Of a stretch of 61,460 bases of DNA, positions 54,045-61,460 are shown one piece after another. Within the stretch, counting starts at the first letter, position 1, and each line of letters opens with the position of its first letter. The position numbers were made by a program, and so were the translations under genes. Source of the DNA: Rhodospirillaceae bacterium (GTDB lineage Bacteria; Pseudomonadota; Alphaproteobacteria; DSM-16000; Inquilinaceae); contig JACKIG010000023.1 in the NCBI GenBank assembly GCA_020638595.1, forward strand, positions 1 through 61,460. The letters are read 5' to 3'. Below the pieces are notes generated by a model that saw only the letters and a list, made by a program, of their open reading frames with translations, had not been told where the DNA came from and ran no database searches.

Positions 54045-54992
54045 ATGGCACAGAAGCGGACGACGAGCGGCTGGGCGCGATGGCTGCGTCGCGCGGCCTT
54101 GGTTGTGGCAGTGGTCGCCGTCGGCGTCGTGGCCGTCGATGTGTCGGCTGGGGCGCTGTTGCGGGACAAGCTGGACGACCGCGGCCTTGGCCAGACGGTG
54201 ACGTTCGGGCGAGCGCAGCCAAGGCTGTCGCTGGACGGTGCGACGCTGCGCCTGTCGTCGCTGACGGTCAGCCGCGCGGATATGGCGCTGGCGGCCGAAG
54301 GGGCGACGATCGGCGGCGTCGATCCGCTGTCGCCCGACCCGATGGAGCGGCTGTCCGTGCGGCTGGACAGGCCGGAGCTGCGCCTGGGTGCACAATCGGG
54401 GCCGGACTGGCTGTCGCCGTTGACCGGCGGCCAGGCGTTGGCGGACACGGTGACGGTCGACTGGCGGCACGACCCCCAGGCGCAACGGGCCGACCTTGCG
54501 TGGCGCATCGAGGGCGAGGCGTTCGGGCATGTCGCCGTGGACATGTCGATTGCCGGGGTGTCCCGTGCCATGCTGGAGGCCGGGCTGGAGGCTGCCGCTG
54601 CCGTGGCGGCCGGGCACCCGCCCTCTGCCGAGAGCATCGCCACCATCATGCCGATGCTGTCGAGCCTGGCCCTGGCGCAGCTCAGCGTGTCGATCGAGGA
54701 CCGGGGCGGGCTGCGCCCGATCCTGGACGGCCTGCGGTCACGGCTGGCGGCCGACGGCAGCCTTCAGCGGCTCCAGGCCGCGGCGGCGGAGGGGGGCGAG
54801 GCGGGGGCTGTGGCCGCCGCCATCGTCGGCCTGCTGGATGGGACGACCGACCGGCTGTCGCTGCACACGACGCGGGACCAGCCCATCGCCCTGTTCGAAC
54901 GGCGCGGGTTCATCGATTGGGGGCCGTCGCAAGCCTTGACCGACCTTGCCCTTTTCGTGTCCGCAGCCGGCGTGGCCGCCGGGGAGGGGTAG
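54045..54992 (+). CDS. Membrane-anchored periplasmic protein of unknown function, paralogue of the 49701-51257 product
   Basis: A 315-residue protein with a basic N-terminus and one membrane segment (RAALVVAVVAVGVVAVDV, about residues 16-34), then a beta-rich periplasmic region (LSLDGATLRLSSLTVSRADM, GATIGGVDP). The second half, AFGHVAVDMSIAGVSRAM, LAQLSVSIEDRGGLRPIL, LAADGSLQRLQ and PIALFERRGFIDWG, parallels the C-terminus of the exported protein at 49701-51257. Family not recognised; the layout recalls AsmA-like proteins only in a general way. It is divergent from ponA. Confidence 0.75.
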   Translation: MAQKRTTSGWARWLRRAALVVAVVAVGVVAVDVSAGALLRDKLDDRGLGQTVTFGRAQPRLSLDGATLRLSSLTVSRADMALAAEGATIGGVDPLSPDPMERLSVRLDRPELRLGAQSGPDWLSPLTGGQALADTVTVDWRHDPQAQRADLAWRIEGEAFGHVAVDMSIAGVSRAMLEAGLEAAAAVAAGHPPSAESIATIMPMLSSLALAQLSVSIEDRGGLRPILDGLRSRLAADGSLQRLQAAAAEGGEAGAVAAAIVGLLDGTTDRLSLHTTRDQPIALFERRGFIDWGPSQALTDLALFVSAAGVAAGEG

Positions 54993-55058
54993 GGCCGGGG
55001 GGCAGCCGTCGCGCCGGGGCCGGGCCGGCGGTGCCGGCGGTTCGGGCCATGGGTGCGG

Positions 55059-55388
55059 TCAGTTGGCCTGGCTTGTCCGCAGGCGGTAGATGCCGTCCTT
55101 CATTTCCCCGAACATCTTGGCCAGCTGGGGATGGTTGACCGGTTGGCCGCTGTCGTCGGTCAGCAGGTTCTGTTCCGACACATAAGCGATGTAGGTCGTC
55201 TCCGCGTTCTCCGCCAACAGGTGATAGAACGGCTGATCCTTGCGCGGGCGCACCTCGCGCGGGATGGACTCGTACCATTCATCGGTATTGTTGAAGCTGG
55301 GGTCGACGTCGAAAACGACACCGCGGAACGGGTAGAACCGGTGGCGTACCACCTGGCCGATCCTGAACTTGGCTTCCCTGCTGATCAT
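55059..55388 (-). CDS. hspQ: Heat shock protein HspQ
   Basis: A 109-residue YccV/HspQ protein: AKFRIGQVVRHRFYPFRGVV, FDVDPSFNNTDEWYESIP and KDQPFYHLLAENAETTYIAY are diagnostic. HspQ is a specificity-enhancing factor for Lon and affects turnover of unstable proteins; it also binds DnaA in E. coli. The start at 55388 fits the family, though its GGAG is only 2 nt away; open sequence upstream has no similarity. Confidence 0.9.
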   Translation of the reverse strand: MISREAKFRIGQVVRHRFYPFRGVVFDVDPSFNNTDEWYESIPREVRPRKDQPFYHLLAENAETTYIAYVSEQNLLTDDSGQPVNHPQLAKMFGEMKDGIYRLRTSQAN

Positions 55389-55693
55389 GTCTCCGCGGGG
55401 CTCCAGCACCCTCGACGCCCTACCGGCCCATGGGGAATGGGCCGGGCCGTCCACCAATATGGCGATGCGGGGACGCGAGGCCAACAGTCGTGATCGTCGC
55501 AAGCCGGGGGGAATGCCCCGGATTCAGGGTCTTGCCGGCCGTCTCGCAGCATCGTGATCGGCCGTTTCCACACGCGTGAAGCCATGCGCCCGTTCGCAGG
55601 GCGGGCCGCACTGTCTGCATAACCCGCCTGGTCCCGCCCCGCCTATATGGTGGGCCGAGACGGGACGCACCGTCCCCCAGGGAGTGGTTTGAG
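55389..55693. other. Intergenic region, no gene recognised
   Basis: A 305-bp stretch between hspQ and the small membrane peptide. No coding pattern, T-run terminator or clear promoter. The right end carries the ribosome site (GGGAG) of the peptide gene. Confidence 0.4.
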
Positions 55694-55765
55694 ATGTGGA
55701 AAGCTGCGGCCTTGTGTGCCGGCCTGCTGCTGGCACTGGCCTTCGGCGGCGCGATCTTCGCGTGA
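55694..55765 (+). CDS. Possible 23-residue membrane peptide
   Basis: A 23-codon open frame beginning MWKAAALCAG and continuing with an uninterrupted Leu/Ala/Gly/Phe helix to the stop. GGGAG lies 9 nt before the ATG. The entire product is a single membrane span or an isolated signal-like peptide. It ends 10 bp before the convergent mepA stop. Short hydrophobic peptides of this size are often missed. It could also be chance; I see no second line of support apart from the ribosome site and composition. Confidence 0.45.
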   Translation: MWKAAALCAGLLLALAFGGAIFA

Positions 55766-55774
55766 TGCCGGGGC

Positions 55775-56692
55775 CTACCGGCCCATGACGCCGGCGCAGC
55801 CTGCGGGCAGCGGCGGTGGCGGGCCGGCAGCGGCCACGACCGGGCTGGGGGGGCGTGCAACCTCGACCAGCCACGACGCCACCTCCGCCCCGCATCCGTC
55901 ATCCGCCGCCACGGGCGTCTGGTTCTGACAGGCGGGGCTGTCGTCCGGACAGTCCAGGCGCACATGCATGTGCCCGGTATGCCCGTACCAGGGGCGTACG
56001 CGGGCAAGCCAGGCCCGGTCGGGTCCGGCGGTACGGCACAGCTGGGCTTTGATCGCCGGATGGGCGAAGATGCGTGCGACGCCAGGATAGCTGGCGGCGA
56101 GCTGGTAGAGCCGGGTGTGCGCGGGTGTCCACAGGTCCTGGCGCACCTGGCCCGCGGCCTCGTCGACGAACGAGACCTCCTGCGGCTCGGCACGGGCGGC
56201 CTCCGACAGGGCGGCACGCGACGGCAGAAGCTGCAGCCAGATATCGATGTCCAGCCCCAGCTCGTGGCTGGCGTGGCCGGAAATCGGGCCGCCGCGCGGC
56301 TGGGCGGCGTCGGCGACCATCAACAGGCCCAGCTGCTCCTGCGCGGCCTGCTGGCCAAGCCATTCCACGAACGCGACCAGCCGCGGGTGGCCCCAATAGC
56401 GGTTGCGCTGGGTGCGGATGACCACATGGCCGGGGCCTTCCAGCGGAATCGGCTGTGCGCCGAACAGGCAGCCGTTGGAATAGCCGCCGATCACCTGCGG
56501 CGCGCCGGCCACCGGCTGGGTGAAGGTGGCCCAGAAAGCATCGCTGTTGGGGGCTTGGGCCGCCGCGGGGGCGGGCGACAGGCCGGCAATCGCCACGGCG
56601 GCGGCAATCGCCATGCCGGTGCGTGCCCATGCTTGCCAGGTGGCGGGCTTTGGTGCTAAACGCCCCAAGCTTTGTAGGCGGCCCTGGGTCAT
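55775..56692 (-). CDS. mepA: Penicillin-insensitive murein endopeptidase MepA
   Basis: A 305-residue periplasmic M74 peptidase. A signal peptide ends near PAAAQA (residue 47). The zinc site is formed by SGHASHELGLDIDIWLQ and WYGHTGHMHVRLDCP; FEWLGQQ-like and IFAHPAIKAQLC segments are also family features. It cleaves D-alanyl-meso-diaminopimelyl cross-links in peptidoglycan. The C-terminal 40 residues are Pro-rich and variable. GGAG precedes ATG 56692. Confidence 0.92.
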   Translation of the reverse strand: MTQGRLQSLGRLAPKPATWQAWARTGMAIAAAVAIAGLSPAPAAAQAPNSDAFWATFTQPVAGAPQVIGGYSNGCLFGAQPIPLEGPGHVVIRTQRNRYWGHPRLVAFVEWLGQQAAQEQLGLLMVADAAQPRGGPISGHASHELGLDIDIWLQLLPSRAALSEAARAEPQEVSFVDEAAGQVRQDLWTPAHTRLYQLAASYPGVARIFAHPAIKAQLCRTAGPDRAWLARVRPWYGHTGHMHVRLDCPDDSPACQNQTPVAADDGCGAEVASWLVEVARPPSPVVAAAGPPPPLPAGCAGVMGR

Positions 56693-56816
56693 CCTTGGTC
56701 TCCGCCGTTGTCGTCCCTTGGTTTCGATACCGCGACATCCTGCCGATTCCCGCCGGATGTCAAGAGCTTAGGGGCGACTGGTGGCCGCAACAGGCCGCCG
56801 CAACCGAAAGCAAGGC

Positions 56817-56891
56817 GGGCGCGTAGCTCAGCGGGAGAGCACTACGTTGACATCGTAGGGGTCACTGGTTCAATCCCAGTCGCGCCCACCA
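56817..56891 (+). tRNA. tRNA-Val (GAC)
   Basis: A 75-nt cloverleaf including encoded CCA. Acceptor GGGCGCG pairs perfectly with CGCGCCC (56881-56887); the D arm is GCTCAGCGGGAGAGC; the anticodon stem CTACG/CGTAG encloses TTGACAT with anticodon GAC at 56849-56851; the T arm is CTGGTTCAATCCCAG. The discriminator is A at 56888. Confidence 0.96.
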
Positions 56892-56993
56892 TTTCTTCCT
56901 ACGGTCCTGTGTTGCGCCCAAGTGGGTTACGGCCACGGCGGGCGTTTGGTACAGTCGCGGCCGCGCGGTTCAATCCCTGGTGGCGGAGCGCAG

Positions 56994-58010
56994 ATGGACG
57001 ATCAGACCGGCGGCGGGCCTGGCCCGCCGATGCGCCTGCGCGTCTCGGCATCGGCCTTCCCCGAGCGGGAACGCGTGGATGCCTGGCGGGAAACCTTCGG
57101 CCGCCATGTCCTGCGGCTGGAAATCGCGCCGCTGGACGACACTCCCTTCCGCTATGATGCCGAGTTCGTCGGACTGCCCGACCTGCAGCTGGGCCTGGGC
57201 ACGGTCAGCGCCATCGCCTGCAACCGCACGCGGGCCCTGCTTGCGGACGAAAAGGACGACATCCTGCTGCTGATCCCGCGCGCGGGGCGGATGCAGGTGG
57301 ATCAGGGGCGAAAACAGGGGGTGCTGACCCACGGGGATGCGCTGGTGCGCCGGTCGGACGCACTGGGACGCACGATGTCCACCAGCGGCGAGTACCTGAC
57401 CCTGGTGATACCCGAAAAGGCGCTGTCGCCTCTGGTCGCGGATTTCGACCGGCTGGACTTCACCGTGATCCCGGGGGCCAATCCCGCCCTGCGCCTGCTG
57501 TCAGGCTATGTGGACCTGCTGATGACGCAGGATCCCGGGGCCGGCAGCGGTGTCCGTACGGCAACGGCCGATCTGGCGGCGCGCCACGTGCACGAGCTTG
57601 CGGCGCTGGCCATCGGGGCGACGCGGGACGGCTGGGCTTTGGCGCAGGCCGAAGGCCACGGCCTGCGCGCCGCCCGGTTGCGCGCCGTGAGGGCCGATAT
57701 CGCCCGCCATGCCGTCGACGGCGACTATTCCATCGTCCGGGCCGCCGGGCACCTTGGCATCTCGCCCGCCTATGTCCGCAAGCTGCTGGCGGCCGAGGGG
57801 ACGCGCTTTTCCGACCTGGTGCTGGAGGAGCGGCTGCAGCGCGCCCGGCGCCTGCTGGCCGACCCGCGCCATGACCGGCTGGGTATCGCCGCGATCGCCT
57901 TCGACAGCGGCTTCGGTGACGTATCCTATTTCAACCGCTGTTTCCGGCGCCGCTTCGGCGCGACGCCGTCGGACCTGCGGGCCCGGATGCGCGAAGGGGG
58001 GGCGCGCTGA
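56994..58010 (+). CDS. AraC family transcriptional regulator
   Basis: A 338-residue protein. The N-terminal half (about 1-215) is an AraC-binding-like/cupin sensor of the type in ToxR/AraC-like regulators (GDALVRRSDALGRTMSTSGE). The C-terminal 100 residues hold two helix-turn-helix units, SIVRAAGHLGISPAYVRKLL and IAAIAFDSGFGDVSYFNRCF, ending RRRFGATPSDLRAR. GGAG lies upstream of ATG 56994. The target is unknown; it stands between the tRNA and a convergent small exported protein gene. Confidence 0.88.
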   Translation: MDDQTGGGPGPPMRLRVSASAFPERERVDAWRETFGRHVLRLEIAPLDDTPFRYDAEFVGLPDLQLGLGTVSAIACNRTRALLADEKDDILLLIPRAGRMQVDQGRKQGVLTHGDALVRRSDALGRTMSTSGEYLTLVIPEKALSPLVADFDRLDFTVIPGANPALRLLSGYVDLLMTQDPGAGSGVRTATADLAARHVHELAALAIGATRDGWALAQAEGHGLRAARLRAVRADIARHAVDGDYSIVRAAGHLGISPAYVRKLLAAEGTRFSDLVLEERLQRARRLLADPRHDRLGIAAIAFDSGFGDVSYFNRCFRRRFGATPSDLRARMREGGAR

Positions 58011-58041
58011 CGGCCGCAGCCCCCTTCGCGCGGCCGTCAGC
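58006..58041. terminator. Hairpin between convergent genes
   Basis: A perfect 12-bp stem (GCTGACGGCCGC and complement, 12-nt loop) that includes the stop codon of the AraC gene and faces the stop of the convergent gene at 58060. No T run on either side, so termination strength is uncertain. Confidence 0.5.
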
Positions 58042-58059
58042 CCGTGTCCCCGCGCTGGA

Positions 58060-58368
58060 CTACTCTTCCATATAGCCGCAGATCTCGCGGGCGTCCTCGA
58101 CCTCTTCGCCCACGTCGGACAGAAGCCGGCAATGCCCCGGGCCGGTATCGGGATTGAAGGTATGTGGCGTGTAGGACCAGGCGATGCAGCCTTCGGTTTC
58201 TCCGCACCACTGCTCGCAGGCCTCGGCCCCGACCAGTTCGTACGACCCGTCGATGATCTCGCTCGCCGGATACAGCTTGCAGGTCTCGGCGTCGGCGGGC
58301 AGGGACGCCAGCGCCAGGCCCAGTGCCCCGGCCAGGGCAGCGATCCGTGATGTGCGGGTGATGTCCAT
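58060..58368 (-). CDS. Small exported cysteine-rich protein, PAN/apple-like
   Basis: A 102-residue protein with a signal peptide (cleavage near PADAE, residue 27). The mature part has six Cys (ETCKLY, EACEQWCGETEGCIAWSY, GHCRLL, EICGYM) spaced as in a PAN/apple domain (C..W.....C.AW.Y......C.L). PAN domains bind proteins or carbohydrates. GAGGA lies before ATG 58368. Periplasmic or secreted location is inferred. Confidence 0.72.
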   Translation of the reverse strand: MDITRTSRIAALAGALGLALASLPADAETCKLYPASEIIDGSYELVGAEACEQWCGETEGCIAWSYTPHTFNPDTGPGHCRLLSDVGEEVEDAREICGYMEE

Positions 58369-58499
58369 TGTGGGTCCTCTCAAAAGCGCTGTGGCTGTCC
58401 GTGGATCCACATAACCGGTTCCGATCCGCCATGGCTTGGTCTGGGCGAGACAGTGAATTGGACTGAGCGCGCCACCCGATTTACCGCCGGCCAATGATG

Positions 58500-58617
58500 C
58501 CCATCCCAACGGAGGGAATGGATCTGATAGTGGCTAATTATATAATAGAAATAATATATTATGACATATTCTTGATCTAGATAGTGAAATCGGATCGACC
58601 GTCCGGCGCATCGAACC
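58500..58617. promoter_or_regulatory. AT-rich island between the PAN-like and chemoreceptor genes
   Basis: A stretch near 58528-58590 is strikingly AT-rich for this genome and holds two perfect short palindromes, ATTATATAAT and TAATATATTA. Both flanking genes are leftward, so this lies after the chemoreceptor stop and upstream of the PAN-like gene. It could carry the promoter of the latter or bind an AT-preferring nucleoid protein. Confidence 0.45.
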
Positions 58618-59946
58618 CTACGCGGCCGTGCGGGTTGCGGCGCCGGCGGGTGCTTCGTGGCCCATCTTCGACAGGAACGCACCGATATGATCGCGTAGCG
58701 CTTCGGCTTGGCCGGACAGGGCCGCGGCCGCCGCGGCGACCCGTTCGGTATTGAGGGACGTCTTCTGCGTGGCCGCGTCGACCTCGGCGATCGCTTCGGA
58801 GACCGAGATCGCAGCGCCGCTCGCCTCGGTGACGTTGCGCGCGATCTCCTGCGTGACGGCAAGCTGCTGGTCGACCGCACCGGACACGGCGGCCGACACG
58901 TCCTCGATGCTCTGAACGGTCTCGCCGATCTCGCGGATGGCGCTGGTCGTCTCGGCGACCACCTGCTGCACGCGCTCCACCTGGGCCACGATGTCGCGCG
59001 TCGCCTGTGCGGTCTGGTTTGCCAGGCCCTTGACCTCCCCCGCGACCACGACGAAGCCCTTTCCGGCCTCGCCGGCGCGGGCGGCCTCGATGGTGGCGTT
59101 CAGGGCCAGAAGATTGGTCTGGCCGGCGATCTCGCCGATCAGCGCGACGACGGAGCCGATCCTGTCCGCGGCTTCGTTGAGCCCGCGCACCGTCGTATCC
59201 GCGCGGGTGACGGTGGCGACCGCATTGGTCGCGATCCGGGCGACATGACGGACCTGGCCGGTCACTTCGTGGATCGAGGCGGCGAATTCCTCCATCGCCG
59301 CGGCCACCGCCTGGACGCTCTGGCTAGTCTGGTGTGCGCCGGCGGCCACGGTCTGCGATTGCCGGCTCGCCTGGTCCGACAGGCCGGCCATGGTGCCGGC
59401 GCTTCTGGTGAGGTCGCCGGCTGCCGACGACACGCTCTCGGACACCGGAACCACGTCGCGGCCGACGAACTCGCAGAACTCCGCATCGCGCTCTGCCATC
59501 AGGTCGAGGGAGGTGTTGATGGTGCCGGCATAGTGGACGAACGCGCCGCGCAGGCCGGCGGGGATGATCTTGCGGTAGTACCTGCGGCCATTGGCGCAGT
59601 CCATTGCCGCTTCGGCCTCTTTCGTGAAGGCCTCGGTCAGGTCGAGCAGGCGGTTCAAGCCGTTGGCGAGATCGCCGATCTCGCCCCGTTCAGCCTGCAG
59701 GCCGACCACCCGTGCATCCAGCTCCCCATTCGCCGCGGCGCGGGCGACGGCGATGCAGCGCCCGATCCTGGCGGCCATTCGGCGGATCCGGGCAAGAAGC
59801 ACCCCCATGGCAACCAGTCCGGCCACGGCAATGCCGGCGCCGACCCAGCCGTTCAGGACGACCTGGACGCACAGCTGAAGCGCCAGCATCGCCACGGCCA
59901 CCCAGACCGCGGCCTTGACGCTAGAGAGAGAGGACGAACGCATCAT
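58618..59946 (-). CDS. Methyl-accepting chemotaxis protein
   Basis: A 442-residue receptor. Two close hydrophobic segments near the N-terminus (about residues 13-50) without a large periplasmic domain are followed by a HAMP-like linker and a long cytoplasmic coiled coil with the highly conserved tip IGEIAGQTNLLALNATIEAA and GEAGKGFVVVAGEVKGLA. It signals to CheA via CheW. The gene overlaps the end of the upstream PAS protein gene by 26 bp, so the two are coupled. Start 59946 is one of three near-equal ATG options (59958, 59946, 59943). Confidence 0.9.
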   Translation of the reverse strand: MMRSSSLSSVKAAVWVAVAMLALQLCVQVVLNGWVGAGIAVAGLVAMGVLLARIRRMAARIGRCIAVARAAANGELDARVVGLQAERGEIGDLANGLNRLLDLTEAFTKEAEAAMDCANGRRYYRKIIPAGLRGAFVHYAGTINTSLDLMAERDAEFCEFVGRDVVPVSESVSSAAGDLTRSAGTMAGLSDQASRQSQTVAAGAHQTSQSVQAVAAAMEEFAASIHEVTGQVRHVARIATNAVATVTRADTTVRGLNEAADRIGSVVALIGEIAGQTNLLALNATIEAARAGEAGKGFVVVAGEVKGLANQTAQATRDIVAQVERVQQVVAETTSAIREIGETVQSIEDVSAAVSGAVDQQLAVTQEIARNVTEASGAAISVSEAIAEVDAATQKTSLNTERVAAAAAALSGQAEALRDHIGAFLSKMGHEAPAGAATRTAA

Positions 59947-60445
59947 AGGACTTGCCATGTCGTGCCAGGAGGTCATGCAGCATCGCGGTCGAGGCCGCGA
60001 GGCCGGTCTTGCGGTCGGCGGCCGCCTGTTCGGCCCGCAGCAGCCGGTCGTAGAGCGGCACGACGGCGTCGATGGCCGACCGCTTGGGACTGCGCCTGCT
60101 GGAATGATAGCCAACAATGTTGCCGCCGCTGGCGAAGGTGGGGGTGACGTGGGCGAAGACCCAATAGTGGTCGCCGTTCTTCGCGCGGTTGTTCACGTAG
60201 GCGAAGATCTCGTGCCCCGCTTCGATCGTATCCCACAGCAGCTTGAAGACGCAGCGGGGCATGTGCGGATGGCGGATCAGGGAATGCGGCTGCCCCAAGG
60301 ATTCGGCTTCGGCGTAGCCGCTGATCGCCGAAAACACCTCGTTGGCGTAGGTGATCCAGCCCCGGGTGTCGGTCTTGGTGACGATGATCTCGCTGTCCGG
60401 AAAATGGCGCTCCACACCGGTCAGGGTCTTTCCGCCTCTTTCCAT
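59921..60445 (-). CDS. Aer-like PAS domain protein
   Basis: A 174-residue protein that is essentially one PAS domain: FPDSEIIVTKTDTRGWITYA, HPHMPRCVFKLLWDTIEAG and NRAKNGDHYWVFAHVTPTF match the FAD-binding PAS of the aerotaxis receptor Aer. A helical tail follows. ATG 60445 has GGGGAA upstream; ATG 60526 would add 27 residues. Being coupled to a chemoreceptor that lacks its own sensor domain, the pair looks like an Aer receptor split into two proteins. Confidence 0.85.
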   Translation of the reverse strand: MERGGKTLTGVERHFPDSEIIVTKTDTRGWITYANEVFSAISGYAEAESLGQPHSLIRHPHMPRCVFKLLWDTIEAGHEIFAYVNNRAKNGDHYWVFAHVTPTFASGGNIVGYHSSRRSPKRSAIDAVVPLYDRLLRAEQAAADRKTGLAASTAMLHDLLARHGKSYDAFVLSL

Positions 60446-60793
60446 GCGCCATTCCCCGTCGAAGTCTCTCCGGTACGCCGACGCGCGGACCAGGCCGGCA
60501 GGCGATATGACGGCATCCGCCGGCAAGGGTCGCCTGAGGGCGGTCGCTGTCGTTGAGGGCCTGTCCTGCCGGTGATCCCGGGTCAGCTCGACGCCGACTC
60601 TCTCACCCGATCGATTAACAAAGGGTTGTATTAAATCTGAAGAATATCAATGATTAATTCTACACACTATCTCCGTAATAATTGAGCCGGCTGGTCGTTC
60701 TCGCCCATATCAAAGGGGTGTCCCGGGGCCGGCGGTCCGGCAAGCCGCCGGCCCCGGGTAACGGCACGGGCATCCCCCGTGCCGTCGGCACGA
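60446..60793. other. Intergenic region with AT-rich promoter segment and a hairpin
   Basis: A 348-bp gap between the PAS gene start and the lipoprotein gene end (both leftward). The segment 60612-60688 is AT-rich and is the likely promoter area for the PAS-chemoreceptor pair. The hairpin at 60722-60758 follows the lipoprotein gene. No gene was recognised. Confidence 0.45.
60722..60758 (-). terminator. GC-rich hairpin after the lipoprotein gene
   Basis: A perfect 14-bp stem (CCCGGGGCCGGCGG and complement) with a 9-nt loop, 35 bp after the lipoprotein stop on the leftward strand. It lacks a T run, so its role as a terminator is only probable. Confidence 0.5.
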
Positions 60794-61090
60794 TCAGGGA
60801 GACGAAGACGAGGGGGAGGAGGAGGTGGGAGACGAGGACGAAGATGACGACGATGACGATGATGGGGAGGACCCCGGATAGTCGTCCCGGCCATCGGCCC
60901 CGTGATTGCCGCGATCGTCGCCGAACAGGGTATACTGCTGGCTTCCGATGGTGATGGTCGAGGGGCTGGAGTTGTCGCCCACGCTGGTATCGAACGGCGA
61001 GGAACATCCGCCGGAGGCTGCGCCGGCCGCCAGGGCGCCCAATAGGGCGAGGCGGGAACGGTTGACGGTCTCGTCGGTGTCTTCGGGCAT
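60794..61090 (-). CDS. Small lipoprotein with Ser/Pro repeat tail
   Basis: A 98-residue protein. A twin-basic N-terminus (NRSRLALLGALAAG) leads to a lipobox ending at Cys29 (ASGGC). The middle has TITIGSQQYTLFGDDRG. The last 30 residues are almost all Ser with a few Pro, encoded by imprecise trinucleotide repeats prone to length change. The ATG at 61090 has GGAAAG close upstream. Lipid anchoring at the membrane is inferred. Function unknown; the tail may be a flexible linker or glycosylation site. Confidence 0.7.
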   Translation of the reverse strand: MPEDTDETVNRSRLALLGALAAGAASGGCSSPFDTSVGDNSSPSTITIGSQQYTLFGDDRGNHGADGRDDYPGSSPSSSSSSSSSSSPTSSSPSSSSP

Positions 61091-61196
61091 CGATGCTTTT
61101 CCTTTCCTGTCGGATCTTTGCTGTTGATCGGGACGGTTCACTGCCCGGGTGTGCCATCTGCGCCCCGCCCCCTCTGCGGAGGGTCGGGGCCATCCC

Positions 61197-61460
61197 TCAA
61201 CCGCCGCTGAGGGCAAGAGCCCAGCTTGCGGCGAGGACGAGGGGTGCGATTTCCTGGCCGCGCCCGTACGGCGACAGCACGTGGCGCGGCAGGCGCCCGC
61301 GGGCCCACCGTGACAGGAGGCGGATCATGAGGTGCCCGCAGAGGCCGAACGCCGCGGCATGGGCCGGCGCACCCGCACCCAGGACGGCGGCGGCCGTCGC
61401 CAGGACGGCGACCGTCAGGCCGATCTCCGTCAGGCGAAGGTCCGGCGATCGGCCGGCTGC
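61197..61460 (-). CDS. Membrane protein, C-terminal part (partial, N-terminus off the right edge)
   Basis: The reverse strand is open from the window edge to TGA at 61197-61199, giving 87 residues with three hydrophobic stretches (LTVAVLATAAAVLGAGAPA, AFGLCGHLMIRLL, LVLAASWALAL) separated by the basic loop SRWARGRLPRHVLSPYGRG. Codon use matches neighbouring genes. It is too short to assign to a family. Confidence 0.55.
   Translation of the reverse strand, partial: AAGRSPDLRLTEIGLTVAVLATAAAVLGAGAPAHAAAFGLCGHLMIRLLSRWARGRLPRHVLSPYGRGQEIAPLVLAASWALALSGG

Noticed and set aside
56867..56977. GGTTCAATCCC repeated exactly 100 bp apart, in the tRNA-Val T arm and downstream, as a possible attachment site pair
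   Set aside because: Eleven bases is too short, there is no integrase gene, and 100 bp between copies leaves no room for an element.

Overview
The window is high-GC DNA, densely packed with genes, from an alphaproteobacterium. The best guess is a free-living, probably marine or salt-exposed member of the Rhodospirillales and relatives. The evidence is a PhyR/NepR/EcfG general stress response with its GGAAC-N16-CGTT promoters, an EnuR-controlled ectoine catabolic cluster fed by a TRAP transporter, a ligase-associated DNA repair set, and the codon use. No rRNA, phage, CRISPR array or complete insertion sequence was seen. The only RNA genes are one tRNA-Val and one predicted small RNA.

Region 1 (1-12.2 kb) takes up and degrades ectoine/5-hydroxyectoine. 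enuR lies in the middle. On its left, reading leftwards, are the TRAP binding protein uehA, doeB (eutE), an AsnC-type regulator and an RraA-like gene. On its right, reading rightwards, are uehB, uehC, a UspA protein and eutABCD. Both control regions carry a pair of similar 16-bp dyads spaced 22 bp apart, which I propose are EnuR operators. doeC and doeD are not in the window.

Region 2 (12.5-30 kb) is a general stress response island: a pentapeptide-repeat protein, a YqjD/YqjE pair, NepR, an AI-2E-type permease, a soluble GAF/HRXXN kinase, PhyR, Pmp3, small hydrophilic and CsbD-like proteins, a PRC-barrel protein, YihY and DUF2254 membrane proteins, an EcfG-type sigma factor with a coupled small partner, glgX, a lipid kinase and a phosphoesterase. 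Six perfect GGAAC-N16-CGTT promoters sit directly in front of these units. One of them drives about 200 nt that contain no ordinary gene and end in a strong terminator, a likely stress-induced small RNA.

Region 3 (29.8-42.5 kb) is housekeeping and accessory. It holds the ligase-associated DNA repair genes in two separated pairs (pdeM-lhr, and exonuclease-ligase), a GST, a cardiolipin synthase, a CHAP hydrolase, a three-gene methylthioadenosine salvage operon (mtnP-mtnA-class II aldolase, as in the DHAP shunt) and cheW. Two ~115-bp elements with matching terminal inverted repeats (267-381 and 33948-34063) look like small non-autonomous mobile elements.

Region 4 (42.7-61.5 kb) covers signalling and the cell envelope. 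It contains a PAS histidine kinase and a GGDEF-EAL protein that share a 0.9-kb stretch full of frameshifts (probably sequence error), then phoH, a soluble lytic transglycosylase, PBP1A flanked by two exported proteins that appear to be paralogous, hspQ, mepA, tRNA-Val, an AraC regulator, a PAS plus chemoreceptor pair, a lipoprotein with a serine-rich repeat tail, and the end of a membrane protein gene at the right edge.
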